This document shows, piece after piece, positions 17,741 through 26,601 of a stretch of 64,000 bases of DNA. The stretch is from Fodinibius halophilus (GTDB taxonomy: Bacteria; Bacteroidota; Rhodothermia; Balneolales; Balneolaceae), in the NCBI RefSeq assembly GCF_011059105.1, contig NZ_JAALLS010000021.1:20107-84106 (forward strand), read 5' to 3'. Both the position numbers and the translations under genes were made by a program. Position 1 is the first letter of the stretch. The number at the start of each line of letters is the position of its first letter. The notes under the pieces are model-generated. The model searched no databases, had not been told where the DNA came from, and saw nothing but the letters and a program-made list of their open reading frames with translations.

Positions 17741-18646
17741 GTGCAGAAGTATAAGAATTTCTGGCGGCTCATCGTAAAATTGATCAAAAAGAAAGATGTC
17801 TTTTTTAGTGCATCTGCAATTACATTTAATCTATTCATTTGTGCTATTCCCTTTATCCTTTTGATGATCTCAATTATCGGCTATGCCCTTTCCTACGAAG
17901 ATGCGTTCGCAGAAATTACTCGTTACGGTCGCGAACTGTTTCCCAACTTCACCTATGAATCACAATCCGGTGATGTATATCGCGGTGCCATTACCCTGGA
18001 AACCCTGCTAAAACCACTCGTGGGAGCCCGACGCATTTTTGGTATTGTAGGTACAGTAATTCTGGTCTTCTTTTCACAGGGCTTTTTCCACACCCTCAAA
18101 CACGTAGTATTTGATATTTTTGAATATGAGGATCGAAGGCATCCCATTCTCGAGATGGTATATAACTTCTTTACTTTTGGGTTAGTTGGAGGCGTATTTT
18201 TGTTCTTCAGCCTGATTATATCACTGCTATCCCTGGTTTCTATCAATCAAATTGACCTGCCCTTTACCGAAATGGTGATTAAACTTAGCTGGGTTTATGA
18301 ATTCCTGAACGTTCTCATCCCTATCGTATTTACCTTTATTCTATTCTACACCATTTTTCGATATATCAGTGAAAAGCGCATGCAGCCTAAAGTTGCCCTA
18401 CTGGCTGCCAGCATCTATACCCTGCTTTTTGAAGCAGCTAAATTAGGAGTTGGCTACTATCTGGAGTATGCCCTTAGTGCATACCGCTATTTTTACCAAG
18501 GATATACTATCTTAGTTATAATTGGAATATGGGCATTTTACTCTGCCGTTCTATTTGTTGTCAGTACTATTATAGCCCGATCCTACCAAGAACATTTTTT
18601 GGACCAACCATCCTTACCAGAAAATCCATATACGACTATCTCCTGA
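17741..18646 (+). CDS. YihY/BrkB family inner-membrane protein
   Basis: Integral membrane protein of 301 aa with about six hydrophobic helices and the YihY/BrkB family pattern (FFSASAITFNLFICAIPFILLM near the N-terminus and the later TIFRYISEKRMQPK and FEAAKLGVGYYLEYA). These proteins were once called RNase BN; that activity belongs to another gene, and the true role is unknown. The start is a GTG at 17741; I see no better start. The methylpurine glycosylase ATG lies one base after its stop, so the two are co-transcribed. Confidence 0.88.
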   Translation: MQKYKNFWRLIVKLIKKKDVFFSASAITFNLFICAIPFILLMISIIGYALSYEDAFAEITRYGRELFPNFTYESQSGDVYRGAITLETLLKPLVGARRIFGIVGTVILVFFSQGFFHTLKHVVFDIFEYEDRRHPILEMVYNFFTFGLVGGVFLFFSLIISLLSLVSINQIDLPFTEMVIKLSWVYEFLNVLIPIVFTFILFYTIFRYISEKRMQPKVALLAASIYTLLFEAAKLGVGYYLEYALSAYRYFYQGYTILVIIGIWAFYSAVLFVVSTIIARSYQEHFLDQPSLPENPYTTIS

Positions 18647-18647
18647 T

Positions 18648-19253
18648 ATGACGGGTCAAAAGCTTATCCCCTCATTTTATCGACGAGACGATGTTGTTAC
18701 TGTTGCCAAAGAACTGGTAGGAAAAGTTCTGTGCACCTCTTTTGGTGATACAATAACGAGCGGTATCATAACAGAAACTGAAGCCTATTGTGGCCGGGGG
18801 GATCGTGCCTGCCATGCTAATGATGGCACCCGGACAGAGCGTACCGAAACGATGTATCAGAACGGTGGCATTGCATATGTATACCTGTGTTATGGCATTC
18901 ACCACCTTTTTAATGTCGTTACCAACACAAAAGATAAAGCAGATGCCGTACTTATCCGAGCCATAAAACCGATGGATGGCATCGATACCATGTTAAAGCG
19001 ACGGGGCTTTGAAAAATCCACACCCCCGCTGACAGCCGGTCCCGGTCGGCTTACTCAAGCTTTAAATATCAAAACAAACCACGATGCCACCTCTCTTCTC
19101 GGTGATAGCATCTGGATCGAAGACCGGGGCCTCTCCTTTCAACCAGATCAGTTGTGTGCAACAACCCGTGTTGGCGTTGGTTACGCCGGTGAAGATGCGC
19201 AACTTCCCTGGCGATTTTATCCCAGAGAAAGTTCATGGATAAGCAAGAAATAA
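18648..19253 (+). CDS. 3-methyladenine DNA glycosylase (AAG/MPG family)
   Basis: Base-excision repair enzyme of 201 aa that removes alkylated purines such as 3-methyladenine and hypoxanthine. The family's catalytic Glu is in TETEAYCGRGD, the active-site floor in YVYLCYGIHHLFNVV, and the substrate loop in LTAGPGRLTQAL. The length is normal for bacterial members. It starts one base after the YihY gene and ends just before a terminator. Together with mutS next door this gives a small DNA-repair neighbourhood, though on opposite strands. Confidence 0.93.
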   Translation: MTGQKLIPSFYRRDDVVTVAKELVGKVLCTSFGDTITSGIITETEAYCGRGDRACHANDGTRTERTETMYQNGGIAYVYLCYGIHHLFNVVTNTKDKADAVLIRAIKPMDGIDTMLKRRGFEKSTPPLTAGPGRLTQALNIKTNHDATSLLGDSIWIEDRGLSFQPDQLCATTRVGVGYAGEDAQLPWRFYPRESSWISKK

Positions 19254-19256
19254 AAA

Positions 19257-19286
19257 AGTCCACTTCTGCAAAAGCAAAAGTGGACT
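19257..19286. terminator. Hairpin terminator between convergent genes
   Basis: Nine-bp arms AGTCCACTT and AAGTGGACT with an A-rich inner loop, preceded by an A run. It serves the glycosylase (plus) and DUF4168 (minus) genes. Confidence 0.75.
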
Positions 19287-19310
19287 CATAAAACACTAAA
19301 AAGAAAAAGG

Positions 19311-19817
19311 TTACTTCTTCTTCATTGTATCCTGAGTAATCTTTTGAAAACGTTTCATTACCTCAGGGTTTGACTGTACAGCACGCATGATTACCTGGAA
19401 TCGTTGTGGGTTAAGTCCACTTTCCTGAATGACAGACATCATCTGCTGCTGAGCGCCCTGTTGGACCTTCATTAACTTAGGCTGAATCTCTTTAATTGTT
19501 TGCTCCTCTTTAGGAGTAACATTTATAGAATCAGCTTTCTTATTACGCTTACTCATCATAATCTGCTGAAAACGCTGCTCATCCATCTCTTTATCTTCGA
19601 GTGCTGCCTTAACTTCAGACATCATCTTCTTTTGAATATCACCACGAACCTTTTGCATTTTTTGGTTGGCAGTAGCAAACTTCTTCAACTCTTTGTCAGA
19701 AATGCTGTCGGGCTGGGCAGTTTGCTGCTGCATCATCTGTTGTCCCTGTGCAAATGCCACACCTGCAACAAGAAAAAAGCCAAGAATGAATACTGCGGAT
19801 CGTTTGAAAATCTTCAT
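19311..19817 (-). CDS. DUF4168-domain exported protein
   Basis: Small secreted helical protein of 168 aa. A signal peptide (VFILGFFLVAGVAFAQG) is followed by a Met/Gln-rich linker and two similar DUF4168 segments. The repeated pattern is a Lys-rich helix ending in RFQQIMMSKRN (first copy) and RFQVIMRAVQSNPEVMKRF (second copy). The family is common in Bacteroidota and cyanobacteria and has no established function. It is a single-gene unit on the minus strand, with a terminator shared with the glycosylase gene downstream. Confidence 0.8.
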   Translation of the reverse strand: MKIFKRSAVFILGFFLVAGVAFAQGQQMMQQQTAQPDSISDKELKKFATANQKMQKVRGDIQKKMMSEVKAALEDKEMDEQRFQQIMMSKRNKKADSINVTPKEEQTIKEIQPKLMKVQQGAQQQMMSVIQESGLNPQRFQVIMRAVQSNPEVMKRFQKITQDTMKKK

Positions 19818-20047
19818 ATAGTATATTTGGTAGTAAATTGCGATTAAATAAATCTATTCGGTAGTAGTCAAATGAATATATTGATTATTTGTTCCGATAT
19901 AAAACGAATGAATCTCAGCTAAAACTGTTAATAGGCTCAAACTTGATGGAATACCGTAGGGCTATAAATTAATTCAACATTAAACTAAATTATTCTTTAT
20001 CTTCATCTCATTCAAAATAATATTCCAACTATTAACCAATACACTTG

Positions 20048-20674
20048 ATGAATTCTATTTTAAGAAATACAGTACTAACTTTTTTAATTGCTTCATTCTT
20101 TGTTATTACGGCTTTTACATCCATACATAACGGAGAGCCTACAAAAGCAACAAACTGGAAAATTGATGCCGCTCACAGCAGCGTTAGTTTTGAAATCACA
20201 CACTTCTTTACGCCGATCAGCGGTAAGTTCCATGAATATTCTTCTGAAATCTATTTTGATCCTGATAATCTAACAGAAAGTAGCATTTCGGTCGATATCC
20301 AGGTAAACAGTGTTGATACCGACAAGAAGAAACGAGATGGGCACTTACAGTCTCCCGACTTTTTCAATGCTGAAAAATATCCGACAATGACTTTTAAGAG
20401 TAATAAGATTACCAGCAAAGGGGATAATACATTCATCGCACATGGTAAATTGACCATTAAAGATACGACCACAGACTTCAAACTTCCTTTTACATTACTG
20501 GGCATTCGTGACAACCCAATGCGCGAAAATACCAGGGTAGCAGGAATCAAATCTGATTTCACTCTCAACCGTACCGACTATGGTGTAGGAGTAGGCGACT
20601 GGGCAGCAACCGCTGTTGTCGGAGATGAAGTTGACGTTTCATTAGCTTTAGAACTGAACAGTTCTAAGAAATAG
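20048..20674 (+). CDS. YceI-family exported lipid-binding-like protein
   Basis: Exported protein of 208 aa from the ATG at 20048; the frame also opens one codon earlier at a TTG. After a signal peptide (VLTFLIASFFVITAFTS) comes a YceI lipocalin-like barrel: WKIDAAHSSVSFEITHFFTPISGKF, SIDVQVNS-like strands with DTDKKKRDGHLQSPDFFNAEKYP in residues ~90-120, and the closing FTLNRTDYGVG. Relatives bind isoprenoid quinone-like lipids in the periplasm. It is a single gene with its own terminator. Confidence 0.9.
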   Translation: MNSILRNTVLTFLIASFFVITAFTSIHNGEPTKATNWKIDAAHSSVSFEITHFFTPISGKFHEYSSEIYFDPDNLTESSISVDIQVNSVDTDKKKRDGHLQSPDFFNAEKYPTMTFKSNKITSKGDNTFIAHGKLTIKDTTTDFKLPFTLLGIRDNPMRENTRVAGIKSDFTLNRTDYGVGVGDWAATAVVGDEVDVSLALELNSSKK

Positions 20675-20696
20675 ACTCTTTTTCATTAACTTTAGT

Positions 20697-20727
20697 GGCA
20701 GTTCGAAATTTCCGAACTGCCTTTTTT
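20697..20727 (+). terminator. Rho-independent terminator of the YceI gene
   Basis: Arms GGCAGTTCG and CGAACTGCC around a 7-nt loop, followed by TTTTTT. It lies 22 bp after the YceI stop. Confidence 0.9.
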
Positions 20728-20767
20728 ATGTTAAAGTACTAACCTTTATCACAGAATACCTGAAGTT

Positions 20768-21715
20768 ATGCGTATCGTTTCTCTTTTACCCAGTACCACT
20801 GAGATTGTTGCTGCTCTCGGAAAAAGTGATCAACTTGTAGGGCGTTCCCATGAGTGTGATTTCCCCGAGGGGATTTCCGACCTTCCCGCTTGTACCGAAC
20901 CCAAATTCAATCCCGATGGTACGAGCTACCAAATCGATCAGCGGGTAAAAGCATTACTACAAGAAGGACTATCGGTCTATCGGGTAGACCAAGAGAAATT
21001 AGAAGCACTAAAGCCGGATATTGTTATCACCCAAGATCATTGCGAGGTATGTGCAGTGTCTTTGGATGATGTCAAAGAGGCTGTTCGATCTTATGTGGGC
21101 GACCACGTGGAAGTGGTATCTGTTTCCCCTACTGATCTGTCTTCGGTAGTAGCATCCATACGAACAATTGCCGAAGCCATTGACGCATCGGACCAAGCCG
21201 AAATGGTGATGCAGAGTATGAAATCAGATCTTCAGCAGATCCAGCAAAAGACAGCTAAATTGCACCATCCCGATATCTTAGCTATCGAATGGCTGGACCC
21301 GTTTATGGCAGCCGGCAACTGGGTACCCGAGCTTATTCAGCTGGCAGGGGGTCGTCCCCTCGGTGCCGAAGCAGGCAAACATTCGCCATGGCTTGAATGG
21401 GAATCAATACGGCGGTGGAATCCCGATATCATAACTATAATTCCCTGTGGATACGATATTGAAGAGAGCCTGTCAGAACTTTCTAACCTTACCTCGCAGG
21501 ATGGGTGGCAAGGCCTTGATGCTGTACGCAACAACCAGGTTTATGTAGCAGATGGGAATCAATATTTTAATCGCCCCGGACCCCGGCTGGTAGACTCTAC
21601 TCGTATACTAGCGGAAATTATGCATCCCGGTTTCTTTAGCAAATCAAACTCCGATTCCTCGCGTTGGATAAACCTGGCGAAACATCAATTTCATCAAAGC
21701 ATTAAAAAAATATGA
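20768..21715 (+). CDS. BtuF-like cobalamin-binding protein without signal peptide
   Basis: TroA/BtuF-fold binding protein of 315 aa. It starts at once with the fold's first strand (MRIVSLLPSTTEIVAALG) and has no signal peptide, so it should stay in the cytoplasm, unlike true periplasmic BtuF. Family motifs are LKPDIVITQDHCEVCAV, IEWLDPFMAAGNWVPELIQLAGG and the C-terminal YFNRPGPRLVDSTRIL. Signal-less paralogues are frequent in bacteria and their role is unclear. There is no BtuCD transporter nearby and no cobalamin riboswitch is visible in the 90 bp upstream. Its stop overlaps the next gene's start (ATGA). Confidence 0.85.
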   Translation: MRIVSLLPSTTEIVAALGKSDQLVGRSHECDFPEGISDLPACTEPKFNPDGTSYQIDQRVKALLQEGLSVYRVDQEKLEALKPDIVITQDHCEVCAVSLDDVKEAVRSYVGDHVEVVSVSPTDLSSVVASIRTIAEAIDASDQAEMVMQSMKSDLQQIQQKTAKLHHPDILAIEWLDPFMAAGNWVPELIQLAGGRPLGAEAGKHSPWLEWESIRRWNPDIITIIPCGYDIEESLSELSNLTSQDGWQGLDAVRNNQVYVADGNQYFNRPGPRLVDSTRILAEIMHPGFFSKSNSDSSRWINLAKHQFHQSIKKI

Positions 21716-22434
21716 GCAAGAAAATAGCCATTATCGGTGCAACATCAGGTATTGGCAAAGCCCTGGCAGAAGAACTCCATGCCCGCGGGCATACCATTGG
21801 TGCAACAGGACGTCGTGTTGAACGACTTGAATCATTAAAACAGAAGCTGGGTACCCGTATCCATACAGCCTACATGGATGTTACTGAGTTTGATGATGCC
21901 ATTGACCAACTGGAATTATTAAAACAGCAGATGAATGGAATCGACAGCATCGTTCTCAATGCCGGTGTTTCCAACTTTCAAAAACGGGTGAGTCATGAGG
22001 GCGATATGCACGTAATTGATGTAAATGTCAGAGGGTTTGCCAACTTAGCTGCCTACAGCTACTCAATGTTCCACCGTCAGGACCATGGTCATATTATCGG
22101 CATCTCATCGGTGGCTTCGTTCTTTGGCTGGGGATTAAGTGCCCCTTACAGTGCATCAAAGGCATTTATGAATACCTACCTGCAGGGATACCGGCAGAAG
22201 GCGAATCACAGCGATGCCGATATCTCGGTAACCACTATCATACCGGGGTTTGTAGAATCCGAAATGACAGAGGGTAAACGGGGAATGTTTTGGATAGCTG
22301 ACACAGACAAGGCTGCAACTCAAATTGCCGATGCTATCAAAAAGAAGAAACATCGTGCTTATATCACTAAGCGCTGGAGATTGGTAGCATGGCTCCTAAA
22401 AATCATCCCTCATTGGGTATGGAACAGAATGTAA
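21712..22434 (+). CDS. Short-chain dehydrogenase/reductase
   Basis: SDR of 240 aa with the cofactor motif GATSGIGKAL (9-18), LNAGVSN and an active-site Tyr/Lys pair in YSASKAF. Residues PGFVESEMTEG follow, as in classical SDRs. A hydrophobic, basic C-terminus (RWRLVAWLLKIIPHWVWNRM) could hold it at the membrane, as in SDRs acting on lipids. Start and stop overlap the BtuF-like gene by 4 bp, so both come from one message; the pairing does not by itself tell the substrate. Confidence 0.88.
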   Translation: MSKKIAIIGATSGIGKALAEELHARGHTIGATGRRVERLESLKQKLGTRIHTAYMDVTEFDDAIDQLELLKQQMNGIDSIVLNAGVSNFQKRVSHEGDMHVIDVNVRGFANLAAYSYSMFHRQDHGHIIGISSVASFFGWGLSAPYSASKAFMNTYLQGYRQKANHSDADISVTTIIPGFVESEMTEGKRGMFWIADTDKAATQIADAIKKKKHRAYITKRWRLVAWLLKIIPHWVWNRM

Positions 22435-22494
22435 ATTCCCTATACCTTTTGGCTAAAGTATTTATTAATCCTGAAAACCAATTACCCCAACTAC

Positions 22495-22965
22495 GTGTCC
22501 AAAACCAGCGCCGGTATCGTACTGTTTACTCGCAAGCCTCATCTCCAACTGTTACTGGCCCATCCCGGTGGCCCTTACTGGTGGAACAAAGATGAGGGAG
22601 CATGGTCTATTCCCAAAGGAGAAATCGAAGAAGGTGAGTCTGCCCTGGATGCGGCAAAAAGAGAATTTCAAGAAGAGCTCGGTTTTATCCCCGAGGGTGA
22701 TTTCCTGGACCTGGGAACCGTCACTCAAAAAGGCGGAAAAACAGTACATGCATGGGCAGTAGAATATCAAATTCCCGATGACTTTATTTTTGCTCCCAAC
22801 TATTTTGAGTTGGAATGGCCACCGGATTCCGGTAAAATTGAAGAGTTTCCAGAGATCGATCGCATTGAATATTTCGGACCTTTTGAAGCACGAAAAAAGA
22901 TTAACCCTGCTCAACGTCCCTTTATCAGTCAACTTATTACTATTTGTAGCCAAGAAGAACGCTAG
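22495..22965 (+). CDS. Nudix hydrolase
   Basis: Nudix-fold pyrophosphatase of 156 aa. The Nudix box is complete from G42 to F64: GEIEEGES, then REFQEELGF, with the metal-binding Glu at 57, 60 and 61. The WSIPKG lead-in and the C-terminal RKKINPAQRPFI fit the ADP-ribose / NTP-cleaning group often called NUDIX YfcD- or MutT-like. The exact substrate cannot be read from sequence. The start is a GTG at 22495; between the SDR stop and this codon the frame holds no ATG, GTG or TTG. Confidence 0.9.
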   Translation: MSKTSAGIVLFTRKPHLQLLLAHPGGPYWWNKDEGAWSIPKGEIEEGESALDAAKREFQEELGFIPEGDFLDLGTVTQKGGKTVHAWAVEYQIPDDFIFAPNYFELEWPPDSGKIEEFPEIDRIEYFGPFEARKKINPAQRPFISQLITICSQEER

Positions 22966-23033
22966 AATAGTAACAAAAGTTATAAACACATACAGCGCAT
23001 TGTAATCATAAAGTAAACTATGAGGTAAACAAG

Positions 23034-23633
23034 ATGTCAGGACAAAAATTATTAATGCTCGTCGGAGATTTTGGTGAAGATTATGAAATTATGGTCCCCT
23101 TTCAGGCCCTGCAGATGGTAGGTCATTCCGTTGATGCTGTCTGCCCCGGCAAAAAAGAAGGAGAGGTAGTTAAAACTGCAATTCACGATTTCGAAGGAGA
23201 TCAAACCTATACCGAAAAACCAGGTCACAACTTTGCTCTCAATGCAACTTTTGATAACGTCGATCCTGCGGACTATGACGGATTGGTCGTCGCCGGGGGA
23301 CGAGCCCCGGAGTACCTGCGCCTTGAAGATGGCGTCTTAAATCTGGTGCAGCATTTCTTCGAGAAAGAGAAACCAGTAGCTGCTATCTGTCACGGACTTC
23401 AAATCCTTTCAGCAGCAGATGTTATCAATGGAAAAACGCTTACAGCCTATCCCGCCTGCGGGCCTGAAATGGAAGCAGCCGGAGCCAATTTCAAAGAGGT
23501 AGAACCAACCGAAGTTGTAGTTGATGGCAACTTGGTAACTTCGCCAGCCTGGCCGGGCCACCCAAAATGGCTTTCTGCTTTTCTTGATGTTCTGGGAACT
23601 AAAATCACCCATCTAGAAAAGGCCACTGCCTAA
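23034..23633 (+). CDS. DJ-1/PfpI family protein
   Basis: Cytoplasmic protein of 199 aa of the glutamine-amidotransferase-like DJ-1/PfpI superfamily. The nucleophile elbow is AAICHGLQ with C119 and H120, and the helper Glu is in the N-terminal GDFGEDYE. The third part resembles the bacterial protease I / YhbO type ([27 protein letters not shown]). Such proteins act as deglycase-, glyoxalase- or chaperone-like stress proteins; the exact activity is disputed. It is a single gene with a good terminator downstream. Confidence 0.9.
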   Translation: MSGQKLLMLVGDFGEDYEIMVPFQALQMVGHSVDAVCPGKKEGEVVKTAIHDFEGDQTYTEKPGHNFALNATFDNVDPADYDGLVVAGGRAPEYLRLEDGVLNLVQHFFEKEKPVAAICHGLQILSAADVINGKTLTAYPACGPEMEAAGANFKEVEPTEVVVDGNLVTSPAWPGHPKWLSAFLDVLGTKITHLEKATA

Positions 23634-23648
23634 TATTACGAATCTAAG

Positions 23649-23677
23649 AGCGGGGAGGATATCACTCCCCGCTTTTA
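23649..23677 (+). terminator. Rho-independent terminator after the DJ-1 gene
   Basis: Nine-bp arms AGCGGGGAG and CTCCCCGCT with loop GATATCA-like sequence, followed by TTTTAATATTT. Very stable GC-rich stem. Confidence 0.85.
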
Positions 23678-23893
23678 ATATTTGCACCCCACCTTAAAGA
23701 GCGTATCTAACATACCCTCCCCTAGCTTTGTTCCCCGATAGTATCAAGAGCCACACCGGATTTTTAGTTTCACAAACTATTTATTTACAATTATTTAAAT
23801 AAGAAACAGCCCTCCTCATTCGATATTAATAATAAAGGATTGTATCATGATTGATACTTAAATAATAAACAGGCGGATAAATATGGTTTCCTT

Positions 23894-25033
23894 ATGAAAT
23901 CACATGCGGTTGCAATCATTGTATATTTTCTATCTACTTTACTTCTACTGCAGTGGCTATCAGGGTGTTCTCCCCAAAACAAGAGCCAACAAATTACAGA
24001 AAAACTGGATGCCCCATCCGGTTTTACAGTAGATATCTTTGCTGCAGATGTCCCCAATGCCCGTCAACTTGCCCTTGGGGCAGAAGGTACCGTCTATGCC
24101 GGCAGTCGTAATGCCGGAAAGGTGTATGCTATCACCGATAAGAATAAAGATTTTAAGGCTGACAGCGTCTTTGTGATAGCTGATAATTTACGACTCCCCA
24201 GTGGTATAGCCTATCGAAACGGCGATCTTTATATCGGGGCTGTTAGTAAAATTCTGAAACTTGACAGTATCGATTCGCAACTTCACAACCCTCCCGAACC
24301 AACACTCATAACGAACCGCTACCCGACAGAAGGGCATCACGGCTGGAAGTTCATCGACTTTGGACCGGATGGCAAACTCTATGTACCCGTTGGTGCTCCT
24401 TGTAATATCTGCAATCCTGATAAAGATATTTTTGCCAGCATTAGCCGGATTAATCCCGATGGTACCGGCCGAGAAATTATCGCTCACGGCGTACGCAATA
24501 CCGTGGGCTTCGACTGGCATCCCCAAACAGGGAATCTCTGGTTCACCGATAATGGTCGCGACTGGTTAGGTGATAACCGTCCGCCTTGCGAGCTCAACAA
24601 CCTGTCTGAAAAAGGCCAACATTTCGGTTACCCTTACATTCATGGAAATGATATCAAAGACCCGGAGTTTGGCACATTAGCCGAACAAATAGATACCGAA
24701 TTCACGGCCCCGGCCCAGGAGCTTGGACCACATGTTGCTCCCCTGGGAATGATCTTCTATACCGGGGATATGTTACCCAACTCCTACAAAAACCAAATAC
24801 TGATCGCTGAACACGGAAGTTGGAACAGAAGTGAAAAAATTGGGTATCGTATAACGAAGGTTATGCTCAAAGATGGAAAAGCCACCTCCTATCAAACCTT
24901 CATCGATGGTTGGTTGCAACGGGGCGAAGCAGTTTGGGGACGACCGGTAGACCTGCTTCAACTTTCCGATGGCTCTGTTTTAATTTCCGATGACCATAGT
25001 GGCACCATTTATCGCGTTACTTATAATTCATAA
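23894..25033 (+). CDS. PQQ-type sugar dehydrogenase-like lipoprotein (sorbosone dehydrogenase family)
   Basis: Lipoprotein of 379 aa with the lipobox LSGC at C25, so it is anchored in the envelope. The six-bladed propeller of soluble aldose/sorbosone dehydrogenases is visible: GHHGWKFIDFGPDGKLYVPVG, RINPDGTGREIIAHGVRNTVGFDWHP, LWFTDNGRDWLGD, APLGMIFYTGD, and EHGSWNRSEKIGYRI. The CNIC pair after VGAP is normal for this subgroup. Such proteins oxidise sugars or other alcohols with PQQ in the periplasm. No PQQ synthesis genes are in the window. A DoxX gene follows 13 bp downstream, which may provide an electron route (inference). Confidence 0.88.
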   Translation: MKSHAVAIIVYFLSTLLLLQWLSGCSPQNKSQQITEKLDAPSGFTVDIFAADVPNARQLALGAEGTVYAGSRNAGKVYAITDKNKDFKADSVFVIADNLRLPSGIAYRNGDLYIGAVSKILKLDSIDSQLHNPPEPTLITNRYPTEGHHGWKFIDFGPDGKLYVPVGAPCNICNPDKDIFASISRINPDGTGREIIAHGVRNTVGFDWHPQTGNLWFTDNGRDWLGDNRPPCELNNLSEKGQHFGYPYIHGNDIKDPEFGTLAEQIDTEFTAPAQELGPHVAPLGMIFYTGDMLPNSYKNQILIAEHGSWNRSEKIGYRITKVMLKDGKATSYQTFIDGWLQRGEAVWGRPVDLLQLSDGSVLISDDHSGTIYRVTYNS

Positions 25034-25046
25034 TTTATAAAATTGT

Positions 25047-25484
25047 ATGCTCAATAAACGTAAAAGAAATGAATTTCGAGATGTCGGATTACTAATACTT
25101 CGTATCGGTCTTGGTATCATGTTTATTATACATGGTTATCCCAAAATGTTTGGCGGACCTGAAGTGTGGTCAGAAATTGGAACAGCTGTCCAATATCTCG
25201 GTATTGATTTTGCCCCCATGTTTTTTGGGTTTATGGCAGGGGTTACTGAGTTTTTTGGAGGCATTTTCTTGATACTGGGTCTCTTTTTTAGCCCAACTGT
25301 ATTTTTCCTGTTGGTTGTGATGCTTGTTGCTGCCGCTCAACACCTAGGAGCCGGAGACAGCTTTGCCAGCTATTCACACAGTATAGAAATGGGCGTCGTT
25401 TTTCTGAGTCTCATTTTCATTGGTCCGGGAACATACAGCCTTGATAAAAAACTCCAGGAAAAAAGGCGCCACCATCGCTATTAA
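25047..25484 (+). CDS. DoxX-family membrane protein
   Basis: Small membrane protein of 145 aa with four hydrophobic helices and the DoxX pattern (LLILRIGLGIMFIIHGYPKMFGG, FMAGVTEFFGGIFLILGL, then SYSHSIEMGVVFLSLIFIGPGTYSLD). DoxX-like proteins include the small subunit of archaeal thiosulfate:quinone oxidoreductase, and many others of unknown role. It follows the PQQ-type dehydrogenase by 13 bp, so the two are probably translated from one message, and the zinc alcohol dehydrogenase follows 26 bp later. Partnership with the dehydrogenase is an inference from spacing. Confidence 0.88.
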   Translation: MLNKRKRNEFRDVGLLILRIGLGIMFIIHGYPKMFGGPEVWSEIGTAVQYLGIDFAPMFFGFMAGVTEFFGGIFLILGLFFSPTVFFLLVVMLVAAAQHLGAGDSFASYSHSIEMGVVFLSLIFIGPGTYSLDKKLQEKRRHHRY

Positions 25485-25510
25485 TTCTTAACCATTAGTA
25501 CCAGCCGACA

Positions 25511-26503
25511 ATGCAAGCAATGGTCTTACATACCGTTTGGGAACCCCTTGAGCTGAGAGAAGTACCCACGCCCCAGCCCAATGAAAATCAACTTCTTCTT
25601 CAAGTAAAAAGCTGTGGCATCTGCCGCACAGATCTGCATATTGTAGATGGCGAACTTGATAACCCTGACCTGCCACTTATTCTGGGTCATCAGGTAGTAG
25701 GCATCGTTGAAGAAACAGGAGATTCTGTTTCGGGATTTTCCAAAGGTGATAAAGTAGGAGTACCCTGGCTTGGCTATACCTGCGGCCATTGTGAATTTTG
25801 CCGTGCCGGTCAAGAAAACCTCTGCGATAATGCCCGATTTACCGGTTACAATATCAATGGTGGATTTGCTGAATATACCGTTGCCGATGCTCACTTCTGT
25901 TTCCCCATCCCTGATGAATACCCCGCCTTGCAAGCAGCGCCCCTGCTATGTGCCGGCCTTATCGGTTATCGATCACTGCGCAAAACAGGGAATGCCCAGA
26001 CACTTGGCTTTTATGGATTTGGGTCAGCGGCCCATATTCTAACACAGGTGAGCTTATACCAGCAAAAAGAAATATACGCCTTTACCAAGCCCGGCGATAC
26101 AGAGGGGCAAGATTTTGCCCGCTCTCTAGGTGCCGTTTGGGCGGGGGGATCTGATACTCTGCCTCCCAAAAAATTAGATGCTGCTATCATCTTCGCTCCT
26201 GTGGGTCCGCTGGTACCTCAAGCACTTAAAGCGGTAAAAAAAGGAGGAAAAGTAGTATGCGCCGGTATTCACATGAGTGATATTCCCAGTTTCCCTTATA
26301 GCGATCTGTGGGAAGAACGCTCTATAGAATCTGTTGCCAACCTTAGCCGGCAAGATGGGCTCGACTTTATGGAACTCGCCCCAAAAATTCCTGTTAAATC
26401 GAACGTAACCACCTACCCGCTAACTAAAGCAAATGAGGCCCTGAACGACCTGCGTGACGGAAACTTTGAAGGCTCTGCTGTACTGGAGATCAACTTAGAC
26501 TGA
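25511..26503 (+). CDS. Zinc-dependent alcohol dehydrogenase family protein
   Basis: Medium-chain dehydrogenase of 330 aa. The catalytic zinc set begins with SCGICRTDLHI and GHQVVG, and the four structural-zinc Cys are in CGHCEFCRAGQENLC. The Rossmann motif GFYGFGSAAH is slightly altered from the usual GxGxxG. Subgroup: the AdhP-like cluster often annotated alcohol dehydrogenase AdhP/AdhA. It oxidises alcohols with NAD(P)+. It lies 26 bp after DoxX on the same strand. Both upstream genes also concern alcohol or sugar oxidation, so a shared transcript is plausible. Confidence 0.9.
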   Translation: MQAMVLHTVWEPLELREVPTPQPNENQLLLQVKSCGICRTDLHIVDGELDNPDLPLILGHQVVGIVEETGDSVSGFSKGDKVGVPWLGYTCGHCEFCRAGQENLCDNARFTGYNINGGFAEYTVADAHFCFPIPDEYPALQAAPLLCAGLIGYRSLRKTGNAQTLGFYGFGSAAHILTQVSLYQQKEIYAFTKPGDTEGQDFARSLGAVWAGGSDTLPPKKLDAAIIFAPVGPLVPQALKAVKKGGKVVCAGIHMSDIPSFPYSDLWEERSIESVANLSRQDGLDFMELAPKIPVKSNVTTYPLTKANEALNDLRDGNFEGSAVLEINLD

Positions 26504-26601
26504 CTCCTATCCCAAAAAACTGCTGACATCACGCAGTATTATTTGTATATTTCGGGACTCTGCAAAATATTTTTGAAACCTCTCTAAATGTACTCCTCCA
26601 C

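Noticed and set aside
20675-20767. Cobalamin riboswitch before the BtuF-like gene
   Set aside because: The gap is only ~90 bp and mostly a terminator, too short for that element.
22389-22595. A 68-codon ORF overlapping the Nudix start
   Set aside because: It is in a different frame and encodes no known pattern, while the Nudix frame has a complete Nudix box.
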